From Tilletiopsis washingtonensis (taxonomy: Eukaryota > Basidiomycota > Exobasidiomycetes > Entylomatales): a stretch of 64,000 nucleotides of DNA. The translations under genes and the position numbers were made by a program. The DNA lies in NCBI RefSeq assembly GCF_003144115.1, contig NW_020312013.1, positions 186,001 to 250,000 of the forward strand, written 5' to 3'. This document shows, in pieces, positions 54,980 to 64,000 of this stretch. Positions within the stretch are counted from its first letter, which is position 1, and each line of letters begins with the position of its first letter. A model generated the notes under the pieces. That model made no database searches. It saw only the letters and a list, made by a program, of their open reading frames with translations, and was not told the DNA's origin.

Positions 54980-57381
54980 GGCGGCGGCGGCGAGGGAGGG
55001 GGGTGTCGGTGGGCAGGAAGGAGCGCGGCGTGTGCGCTCGCTGCGCTTTATGAACGGCGGCGGCGGGTGCGGGCCGGAGCGGGAGCGCGCCTGCCCTGGC
55101 GGCAGAGCGGGCGGCTCATCGTCTCGCTCGTCGTTCGCCGCACCCGAGCCGCCAAGCATGCGCTGCCCAGGCGCAGGGCCAGCAGACGCAGAGGTGGAGC
55201 CCCGGCCGACGCATCCTATCACGGCGCCTCTCCTCGCTGCCATTGGCCGGGCGCCTGCGATAGGCGCGCAAATCCAGCGCAGACGGCGGCGGTGCGGCAG
55301 CGGGTGGGCGGATCTGCGCGCGCCCGAGCACGAGGGCGAGAACGAGGCGGAGGTGCCGGCAGCAGCCCACAGGCCGCCGCGTGTTGTTGACTCGCCCACC
55401 GCATGCCGCTGCATCCAGGCGCGGCCGCGCGGAAGCAGCGGGCACAGCGCCAGTCTCTGCGCGCCTGTCGAGGCGCCACAACGCGCTCGTGCCGCCGCAG
55501 GTTGCTGCTTCGGCGAGCGCTTTGGATGCGCGTTCTGCTCTGCGTCTGCCGCCGTGCCCGCAGAGCCGCAGCCGCATCTCGCCGCGTGCCGCATGCCGCC
55601 CGCAGGCGCCCCAGCCGAGCCGTGCCGTCGGCCGCATGCCGCCGGAGCTGCCAGCTCGCGACGTCGGGAGCGCCTCGCTGCTCGTCTGACCTGGCCCCCT
55701 CCCCGCACCCGCACCCGGAACGCAGCCACACGCCCCCTCTCGGAGATCGACAAAGTGTGCCATGCTCGCGGCGAGTGCGCCAAAGTGCGGCATGTGCGCC
55801 GCCCTCGTTCCCGCGTCGTGCACGCGCGTCGCCAGTAACGTCGCGCCCGCAGCATGCTCGCTGCCCGCTCGCTCGCTGGCCCCCGCCCGGCCCGCTGGGC
55901 CTCTCGCTGGGCCCAAGCGCGCTGCGCATCACATCGCCACACCCGACGCCGACGAGCGGAATATGCAAAAGTTCTGCCATGGGCGCTCGGAGGCTCGCGG
56001 CGAGAAGGAGTCGGCGACGGCGCTCGGCGATGCGCGCTGCGGGCGCTGCTGCTGCACGGTGCGGAAGCGTGCAGCAAGGCCGAGTGCTGGCCCCGTGCCC
56101 GAAAGATAAGAGGGCGGCCCGCCAAGACCCGAGAGATAAGGACGGCGCCGCGCGAGGGACACTGCTCCAGTGCCTGCCGACCGCGCAGCGCGCGTAGCCG
56201 TGTGACCGCTGCAGCTCATCCGCGCCCGCCGCCCAGCGCACTCGGCCAACGCTGCCCTCCGAGCCTCCTTCGCCCGCTGCGCTGAGTGTACCTCAGCAGG
56301 CAGACGCCGCGCCCGCTGTCGGTGCCTGCAGCGCCAGAGAGAGAGAACGGCAGACGCTGAGCCGGAGCAGAGGCCACGACGCTGCTGCTGCGCTGGTGCG
56401 GCTCGGCCATCAGCATGATCTCGCTGCTGGCGCTGAGACCCGATGACGCGCCAGCCTTGGTTCGTCCGGCATGACAAGCTCTCTGCAGCGTCGAGGCTTG
56501 GCACGGAGCGACGTCGATCGTACTTGGCCGAGCGGGCATGTGAGAGGCGCATCTCGGCGGGCGGTGCGCTATTTGCGGCAGAGGGCGGAGATGACGGGCG
56601 GCGCACTGACGATGTGAGGTCGCACGCTTCCGTCTCGCCCCACGCCTCCCTCCGAGCAGTCGTGCGACCGGCCCTCGGCCAGCCGACGCTTTGGGCGCGT
56701 TTGGTTAGGCTTGAAATCAACATCGAGCAGGTCACAGTCGATCGACTCAGTCTCACAGCGCAGCGGCGTGCTGCAGAGGCGCGAGCGCGATGAAGGACGC
56801 CTGCTGCTGGGTGTGCGCTTCGGAGGCGTGGGAAGCGGCGTGGAGATGTGTCCTCCCCCACCTCCGGAGCCAGTTCGCACGCATGACGTTCCACATGTCC
56901 CGACTTTCCCACCGCAGTGCGGCTGAGGCTGCCAAGACCGCGGCTGGGCAGCGCCGTGTTGCTCTCTGCGCCGCTGTGCCGGCGGCGGCTGGCTGCCGGT
57001 ACCGCAGGCTGGCGCGGACGCCCGACCGCCGGCTGCCTATCTGCTATCTCGGCTCGCCGCTTGCATGCCACACCCAGCGGCAGGGCGCAGCAGGGCAGAT
57101 GGGCGGAGACCCGACATGGCGTCTGTTTGCATCGAAGCGGGGACGCATGAACGCTGCTCGGGAAGCTGCGAGGTGACGAGGAGGTGCGGTGCTGAAGAGG
57201 GAGATGGCGATGGCATGCTGCATGTGATCCCTCCCTCTTGGGCTACGCCCGGCTCTCACGCTGCGCTGAGCTCGGCGGCCAGCACCTGCAGGCCTCCGCA
57301 TCGCTCCACACGTCACTCGCACTCCAGGCATGTCGCATAAGAAGCGTCTATTTCGAGCGCTGCATGCTGCGCGTCTATCGT
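54980..57381. other. Long intergenic region upstream of the ammonium transporter
   Basis: 2.4 kb without a supported gene. Nitrogen-regulated promoters need GATA sites: AGATAAG occurs once near 56104 and GAGATAAGG near 56131, both far (about 1.1 kb) from the start. Confidence 0.5.
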
Positions 57382-59274
57382 CTATGCACGTTGAGGGGTG
57401 GTATCGTGATGTGCGTCGTCGTCGCTGCGGCGAGGCGCGACGGCGAAGGTGCGTGTGCGGCCAAAGGGGATGGTGGTGAAGTAGTCGGCTGGCAGGCCCT
57501 CGCGCTCAAGCGCCAGCGCCAGGTCGGCGGGCGGCGCATCCCAGCGCTCGTCGGACATCTGGAACGTGCCCCAGTGCATGCCCACCGCCGAGCGTGCTCC
57601 CACGTCCTGCGCGATGAGCACGGCGTCGTGCGGACTGCCGTGCTGCATGGCCATGTGCCAGCGAGGAGCGTACTGCCAGTGAAGAGTCAGCGGGCGCGCT
57701 TGTAGCCTGAACCGTGGCGCTCACGGAGCCAATGGGGATGGCGGCCGCGTCGACCGGGCCGAGCGCGCGCCCGATCGACTCGAACAGCGTGCGCGAGTAG
57801 CCGCTGTCGCAGCAGAACTGCGCGGGCGGGTGAGCTGTGGCGTTCGAGGTTGCGACAGCCACAAGACTCACGAAGAACGTCGCCGGGTCAAGTGCCGGCG
57901 CGTCTGGCGCAGCCGCCTTGAGCACATAAGAGCACCACCTGCAACGGCAGTCAGCACAAGTGCTCACAGCCGTGCCCAGCAGCAGGCTCACAAGCTTTGG
58001 TTTGTGTCGAGTGGCGAGCGCGCAGTCCAGTGCATCGCCGGCGCCGCGTTGACGGTCAAGCTGCGCATCTCGGACACGGCAGAGGCGCCTCTCCGCACAC
58101 TGACGGCCTTTGTAAACGTCGTGCTCTCCCACCACGACAGCTCGGTGATTTGCGCTGGCCGCAGCCCCTGCTTCTCCAGCAGTGCCCGCACGCCGTACGG
58201 CACGATCCAGTGCGCGTCGCTGAGGACGGGGATCATGTCGAGATCCAGGTGGTCGAAGTGACTGGGTGCAGAGGTGCTCAGCCGGGCAGCCTCGCAACGC
58301 CACGCTGCCACTCACTTGTGACTCAAAAGCACCACGTCAACGCGGCCGCGCAGCACTTCGGGCTGGCACGGCAGCGGCCGCATGCGCTTCGGCGCAAACA
58401 TCGTCTTGACCGGCTGCTCGCCCATCACGGGGTCCGTCAATATTGTGAGGCCGTGCATTTGCAAGAGCCTGCAGGCAGTCAGCTCCATGCAGCGCAGAGA
58501 CCACACAGGCAGCGTGCGCTCACGTCGTGCTCTGCCCAATCCTGACGCAGCCGAGGGAGAAGTCAGCCGGTTGAAGAGAAGCCGGGCGCGGGCAGGGAGA
58601 CGCGAGCACAGCTCTAGCACTCTGTGCATCGACAAGCGCAGGACTCACCATGTGTACGAAAGGCCCTCGGGCTGCTTGCCCTTCCCGCTGAACAGCAGCT
58701 CTTCATCCAGCGGCTCGACGGGCAGCAGCTTCTCGATCCTCCGGCGCCCCTCTTCGGTCCACATGTCGCGGATGAGGCCGCCGTCCCACCAGATGCGCGG
58801 CGGCCAGTTGAAGAGCGACGTGCCGGCCTTCCACAGCACCACCTCCCACGCGCCCTGCTCGCGCCACTCGGGCAGTGGATTGACGAAGCGGCCGAGCAGG
58901 CGCAGCGGCGCAAAGCGGCTCCGGATGGCGGCGCGATCGGCCGCCGAGGCGCCGCCGTACCAGCTCGACGGCGCCGTCAGCGGCGCGCGCGGCGGGGCCG
59001 GCTTCCTGGCCGCACCGCTCGTGCCCGTCTCGGCAGACTTCGACGAGCTGCTCGCCGAGCGTGGCCGCGCGGCCGGGGCCGCCTCGAGCGCGGCGATGCT
59101 CTCTGCGCGCCGGCGCGGGCGGGCGGGCAGGGGATGCTGGCGCGAGCGCTGGCGGATGGCGCGGCGCCGCAGCGTGTCCTGCGCCGCATAGTACACGCCC
59201 CAGCCGCACACGTACGCGCCGGCGAGGCTGAGCGCGACACCCGACGCGCTCTGCACGGTGAGGCTGCGGTGCAT
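57382..59274 (-). CDS. NAPE-PLD family phospholipase (FMP30-like)
   Basis: Metallo-beta-lactamase-fold enzyme that by family hydrolyses N-acylphosphatidylethanolamine. An N-terminal hydrophobic segment (SASGVALSLAGAYVCGWGVY) anchors it, as in mitochondrial Fmp30 of yeast. Exon 1 is 59274-58649, with FVNPLPEWREQGAWEVVLWK. An 18-nt exon at 58541-58524 supplies IGQSTT, so exons 1-3 read YTWIGQSTTLLQMHGLTILT DP, the family core. The zinc motif is rebuilt across the next intron as LLSHNHFDHLDLDMIP (HxHxDH). Later parts are PYGVRALLEKQGL, ELSWWEST, NAAPAMHWTARS, LWCSYVLKA, FCCDSGYS, and the final WHMAMQHGSPHDAVLIAQDV with GMHWGTFQMSDE. End at TAG 57384-57382. Confidence 0.9.
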
Positions 59275-59506
59275 CGAGGCACAGGCAGGGATCCGGGAGC
59301 TTGGAGGGACGTGAGGGTGAGAGGCAGGCAGGGAGTGCTTGCCGGGAAAGCGAGCTGGAGTGGCTTGGCCGGTGCCGTACTCGCGAAATTCCGGCAGTCA
59401 CGTGCGTGCGCGCCCAGCCAGGGGCGTCGTGTGGAGCAGCGCAGTGATCCGTGCACTGCTCGAGCCTTGGCCTCCCGACGACCATCACTCCTTCCTTGCT
59501 TGCTCG
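59275..59506. promoter_or_regulatory. Divergent promoter, NAPE-PLD / MAT2B-VPS5
   Basis: 232 bases between the two start codons. No specific element identified. Confidence 0.5.
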
Positions 59507-62500
59507 ATGCGCGTTCTTGTCACTGGAGGTCAGCTGCTGCGCTGCGCTGCTGCCCCCTGCCACTGCTCACGACGTCATTCTCAGCCTCTGGCCTCCTCGG
59601 CCGCGCCGTCGTCGAGCGCTTCCAGACCGCCGGGCACGAGGGTGCGTCGTGCCCGCAGGCAGCTCGACGCATGCACCGCTGACGCACCGCACAGTGCTGG
59701 GCCTGGCAAAGACGCGTGCCGCAGCGCCGCTCGTGGCCATCGACTTGCTGGACGAGTCGCGCCTGGCCGCCGAGCTGCAGCGCTTCCAGCCCGAGGCCAT
59801 CATCCACTGCGCCGCCGAGCGCCGCCCGGATGTAGTGCAGGGCAACCCTGAAGCAGCGCACGCGCTCAACGTCGAGGTGCCAGGCACCCTGGCGCGCCTT
59901 GCGGCGGCGCTTGACGTCGAGGGCGCCGGCAAGCCGCTCATGGTCAACATCAGCACGGACTACGTGTTTGACGGCACCTCGCCACCGTACAGCGTCGACG
60001 ACGCGCCGAACCCGCTGAATGCCTACGGCTCAAGCAAGTGGGACGGCGAGCGCCGCGTCGCCGCTAATGGAGCGGAGGGACGGAGTACTAGCTGGCGCGT
60101 GCCTGTCCTGTGAGTGTGCTAGAAGATGGTCAGCAGGGCCGCTTGGGCTGCGTCTGCGAGTCTGGCGGACCTCGATGGCGATACATCGCTTGATGAGTGC
60201 GTGAACTGAGTCTGCCCATCAGGTACGGCCGGGCGGAAGCGAACAGCGAGTCGGCCGTCAACTGCCTGCTGGACGCTCTTGTGCCTCGCGCCGAGCCGCT
60301 GAAGATGGATGCAATGGCAGTGCGCTACCCAACAGCAGTGGCGGACGTGGCGCGCGCGCTCGAGTCGCTGTGCTCAATATGGCGAGCGTCGCTCTCGAGC
60401 AATGCTTTTATCGTACCGCCGATTCTGCACTTCAGCGCGCGCGAGGCCATGTCGAAGCTGGACATGTGCTACGTCCTGGCCCGCATCCAGCGTTCGCTGT
60501 CCGAGCCTGCGTCTGTCGACCATCTCGAGGCAGTGTACGAGCCATCGCCATCAGACACGAGCCGGCCCAAGCATGTCAAGCTCGACTGCAGCGCGACGGA
60601 AGCGCTGGGCATTGACATCGCATGCACGCCCTTTGAAGACGTGAGTGCGGCTCCGTGCTAGTAGCTCAGCAAGGGACTCAACGATGGCCCGATCACAGTG
60701 GTGGACTCCCTACCTCACAGAGCTTGCCGTGACTGCTCGCGCCAAACGGGAAGCAGAAGCAGCCGCCGCAGCCGAAGAGGCCGAACGGCAGCACAAGATC
60801 GCAGAGGCCGAGGCCGAGGCCGAGCGGCAGCGACTGCAGGCCGAAGCTGAGGCCGAGGCCGAGCGGAGGCGACATGAGGAGGCTGAAGCTGAGCGGCAAC
60901 GGCAGGAGGCGGAAGCAGAAGCGGAGCGGAAGCGCAAAGAGGAGGAAGCCGAGGCGGAGAGATTACGAGTCGAGGAGGAGCGTAGGCGCGAGGAACAGGC
61001 GGAAGCGGCTCGGCAAGAGGAGCAGAAGCGTGCCGAGGAGGAGGCGCAGCGTCAGGCCGAGGAGGAAAAGGCGCGAGCCGAGCTCGCAGCACAGAAGGCT
61101 GCGAGCGATGCTGCAGAGGCGCAAGCTGCGCAGGCCAAAGAGGAGGAGCGTCAGAGAGAGCAGGCGCAGGAGCGAGACGCAGCAGAAGCGGCACAGGCCA
61201 GCGCGCCGCAAGCTGCTGAGGCTCCCGACAGCTCCGCTGCCGACTCGTCGCGGGCGCAAGACGAAGCCAAGGTGCCAGCCTCCGCTACAGCGGCACCGGA
61301 AGAGGCGAGCAAGGAAGCTTCAGGCGCGACGACCGCTACCGAGCCCAGCCGCGACGACTCTGCGGCGGCGGCTGCCCATCCAGCGCGGCCGCGTGCGCGA
61401 GGTGGCAGCACAGCATCGCCGTCGCGTGCTTCATCGTCGCGGACAGAGTCGCCCATTCCGCCGCACATGGCTGCGCCGACCTCGCCAAATCCTTCCTTCA
61501 ACTCGCTGCAGGCCCGCCCCACGCCGCCAGCGACGTCGGGCCGCAACTCGCCGGAGTCTTCGCGCTCTCGCCACTCTCTCGACGCCCAGCAGACGCCAGA
61601 CGATGCCGCGAGCCAGACGACTGAGGCACCCTCCACTGTCGTCAATGGCGACGGCGAGCCAAAGGCAGCTGACCCGCTGGCGCCTGGCGCTGCGCCGCCG
61701 AGTCGGAGCGCGAGCTCTGATGTCGGCCGGCGAAGCACCAGTCATCTGCCCGCCCTCGCTGCGCCGCGCGACGGGCCGGACCTGGTTGCACCCGAGGATG
61801 GCGACTCAGATGGCTACGGGCAGCCGAGTCCGCGCGAGAGCAGCCACGATGCGTTTCCTGGCGGCTACGGCGAGGTCACATTCGGTCTGGCGTCCGAGGC
61901 GTCCACGAGCCATGATGTGCCGGCACCATCGGCGCGCACGGACGCCGTCGAAGAGGAGGCGGCCCCGGCCAGGCCGTGGTTCGTGGTCAAGGTTGGCGAC
62001 CCGCAGAAGAAGGGCGACCCCATGACGGCGCACATCGTGTACACTGTCCGGACAAAGGTGGGCGGCTCGGCGCTCAGCAGCTTGGACCAGATCCTGACGG
62101 CCTTGCCACAGACGTCTGCCAACTATTTCCGCTCACAGCAGTTCTCCGTCCTGCGGCGCTACTCCGACTTCCGCTGGCTGCACGCTGCGCTCGTGCACAA
62201 CAACCCAGGCGTCTTCATCCCGCCCGTGCCTGAGAAGGTCCGGCTGGCGCGCTTCGCACCTGAGCTGGTCGAGGCGCGGCGGCACGGCCTCGAGAACTGC
62301 ATCAACAAGATCGCCAACCACGCGCTGCTGCAGGACGACGAAGACCTGCGCCTCTTTCTGCACAGCGACAACTTTGCGGCCGACGTGAAGCTGAGAGACA
62401 TCCGCAAGGGGCCGGTCCCGACGCCCGAGCAGAAGACGTACTTTGGCTGGTCGAGCAGCATGTCTGCGCCCAAGTTCCACGAGTTCGACGAGGTGCGTAC

Positions 62501-63924
62501 GCACTGCTTGCCGGCGCTGGTCTTGCAACTGATGTGCTGCGCCGTGGCTAGTGGTTCGATGTGCAGAAGGTCTACCTTGATCATCTTGAGGGCCATCTCA
62601 AGCAGCTTGTCAAGGCAGTCAATGCTGTGTCGCAACAGCGGCGAGGTGCGTGAGGAATGATTGGCCAGCAGGGTGCACACGCTGACGCCTCACCTGCTGC
62701 ACACAGAGACCGCCGCTGCTACGTCAGAGCTCAGTCATGCCATCATGATGCTGTCGGGTAGCTCGCTCTCGCGCAGCCTGTCGACCTGCTTCGCAGGCCT
62801 GGGCGAGGTGGAGCGACGCACTTGCGAGCTGGCCGACCTCCAGGCCGAGGCGGATGCGCGGGAGCTGGGCAGCGTGCTGTACGAGTACGAGCGCATCGTC
62901 GGCAGCATTAGGGTGAGTCTCTTGGCTGTCCGGCTCGATCTGCCCGGCTCGATGATGCTCACATGACGCCACTTCTGCAGAAAGCTTTCGCTACGCGCGT
63001 CGACGTGTGGCAGGCGTGGCAGCGCTCGGACGAGGAAGGACGCAAGGCACGCATCAGGCACGAGAAGCTCGGACGCGAGGGCCGTGTCAGCAACGAGCGC
63101 CTGCACAGCAGCCTCCTCGATGTGACGGACGCAGAAGGCAAGGCGCTGGCGCTCAAGCGCGACTTTGACCTGGTGGGCCTCAAGTGCAAGGAAGAGATGG
63201 CGCGCTTCGACCACGAGAAGGTCACCGACTTGCGCGCTGCCGTGGACACATGGCTGCAAGGACAGATTGAGAGGCAGCAGGAGGTGAGTGAACCTGTCTC
63301 GCACTCGAGCCTTCATCGTGCTCACACGCCTCGCAGCTCATTGGCGAATGGGCGCAGTACTGCGCCCTGCTCGAGCGCCAGACGGCGCCGCCGCGCCCTG
63401 AGGCGTCTGCAGCGAAGCCGGCGACGCCTGCTGCGCCCGCTCCCGAGACGCAAGACGGCGTGCCGGCCTCGAGCGAGCCAGAAGGCACTGCGCCTAGCCC
63501 GGCCGTGGACCCGGCGACGGAGCAGGCAGAGACCGCAGAGCCTGCGGAGGCGTCTGGGCCCGCGCCCGCCGAGCAGCTGGATGGCGAGCCGGCCGCAGCT
63601 GCAGCAGACGGCGAGGAGGCGCAGCAGGCCGTTGCGCAGCCCTCTGCACCGGAAGAAAGCAAGGCAGCTGTCGCGCCAGCGCCTGATGCACAGCAGGGCG
63701 GTGCAGCTGCACCTGCAGCGCTCGAGAGCACGAGCGAGGCCCCAGCCAGCCAGCCGAAAGCTGTCGAGGACGCGGCCAACGACAAAGACGACCAGGCTGC
63801 ACCAGCCTCGGAGCTGCCCGTGGCAGAGCAAGCGCCACCGCCGGCGGAGACAGCGGCGAAGGTTGAGGAGGAGGAGGCTGCGCCTGTTGCCAAGGCGACC
63901 ACGGCCGAGCTGCTCGGCATCTAG
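59507..63924 (+). CDS. VPS5: Predicted fusion: MAT2B/RmlD-like reductase + Vps5 sorting nexin
   Basis: Nine exons (59507-59528, 59585-59641, 59695-60109, 60223-60640, 60699-62492, 62552-62645, 62707-62912, 62981-63283, 63337-63924) keep one frame, giving 1298 aa. Residues 1-310 are a Rossmann extended-SDR protein like MAT2B/RmlD: MRVLVTGASGLLGRAVVERF, IIHCAAERRPDVV, NISTDYVFDG, YGSSKWDGER (YxxxK). They end CTPFED-WWTPYL, with the WW pair supplied only after the 58-nt intron 60641-60698 (GTGAGT, CTCAAC, CACAG). Residues about 320-490 are a Glu/Ala/Arg coiled coil, then a Ser/Pro linker, a PX domain (about 728-850; VGDPQKKGDPMTAHIVYTVR, LRRYSDFRWLH), a BAR region (about 902-1103) and an Ala/Pro/Glu tail. 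PX-BAR of this type is retromer Vps5. Alternative: two genes, with VPS5 starting at ATG 60684. Confidence 0.72.
60750..61260 (+). repeat. Glu/Ala/Arg coding repeat region
   Basis: Imperfect repeats of EAEAEAERQR / EEAEAERLR type codons (GAGGCCGAGGCCGAG units) encode a long predicted coiled coil between the reductase and PX domains. Confidence 0.8.
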
Positions 63925-64000
63925 CTGCAGCGCGAGCCGCTTGCACAAATATATCAGCTGTCGCGTGCATCGCCCGAGACGCGCAAGTGAGGTCGCGATG
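63925..64000. other. 3' flank at window edge
   Basis: 76 bases after the VPS5 stop. AATATATC near 63947 is a rare A/T-rich stretch and could be part of a polyadenylation region. Confidence 0.4.

Noticed and set aside
56100-56140. GATA sites controlling the ammonium transporter
   Set aside because: Two GATAAG words exist but lie more than 1 kb from the start codon; too weak to call a regulatory element.
60684-62660. VPS5 as an independent gene starting at ATG 60684
   Set aside because: Not excluded, but set below the fusion model: the ATG lies inside a well-formed intron of the reductase, only 22 bases after its alternative stop, and WWTPYL fits the missing C-terminus of the reductase.

Overview
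This window looks like nuclear DNA of a GC-rich, gene-dense basidiomycete fungus. The evidence is short introns (about 50-100 nt) with GTGAGT/GTGCGT donors and (C/T)AG acceptors, intergenic gaps of a few hundred bases between most genes, and fungal families throughout: a PDR-type ABC pump, a GPI-anchored aspartic protease, REG1, a fungal GT2 glycosyltransferase, CEG1-type capping enzyme, a UBI3 fusion and MEP ammonium transport. Heavy use of G/C third positions and low-complexity Ala/Ser/Pro tracts would suit Ustilaginomycotina or another yeast-like basidiomycete, but the lineage is an inference. I saw no tRNA, rRNA, CRISPR array, transposon or viral element.

Layout. 1-335: edge of a minus-strand gene. 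2106-7512: full-length PDR/CDR ABC transporter. 8071-12531: three tandem genes for Pro/Gln/Ala-rich proteins sharing intron phases, two of them also sharing an upstream block. 12990-14569: GPI-anchored pepsin-like protease (minus). 16030-17831: L-2-hydroxyglutarate dehydrogenase-like enzyme. 17877-19908: divergent YAR1-like and RSA3-like ribosome-assembly genes. 20351-23258: REG1-like PP1 regulator. 25663-28461: GT2 polysaccharide synthase-like protein. 30466-32389: mRNA guanylyltransferase. 32500-34874: CID-domain (Pol II CTD-binding) protein. 35252-39383: two uncharacterised disordered proteins. 40577-42925: kinesin-14. 43347-44018: ubiquitin-eS31. 44191-46031: WD40 protein. 47499-49429: membrane GH16 protein. 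49530-50914: AHL-lactonase-like metallohydrolase. 52077-53042: guanylate kinase. 53322-54979: ammonium transporter. 57382-59274: NAPE-PLD family enzyme. 59507-63924: a predicted fusion of a MAT2B/RmlD-like reductase with the retromer sorting nexin Vps5.

Most genes are unrelated housekeeping functions, not a single pathway. Local themes are RNA polymerase II transcript processing (capping enzyme convergent with a CID protein), ribosome assembly (YAR1/RSA3 head to head, UBI3 nearby), and cell wall or surface (protease, GT2, GH16, ammonium transporter). The strongest candidates for something new are the MAT2B-Vps5 fusion, whose reading frame is carried across a well-formed 58-nt intron, and the three-gene Pro/Gln-rich family at 8-12.5 kb. 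Coding micro-exons of 12-27 nt recur in six genes and would be easy for gene finders to miss.
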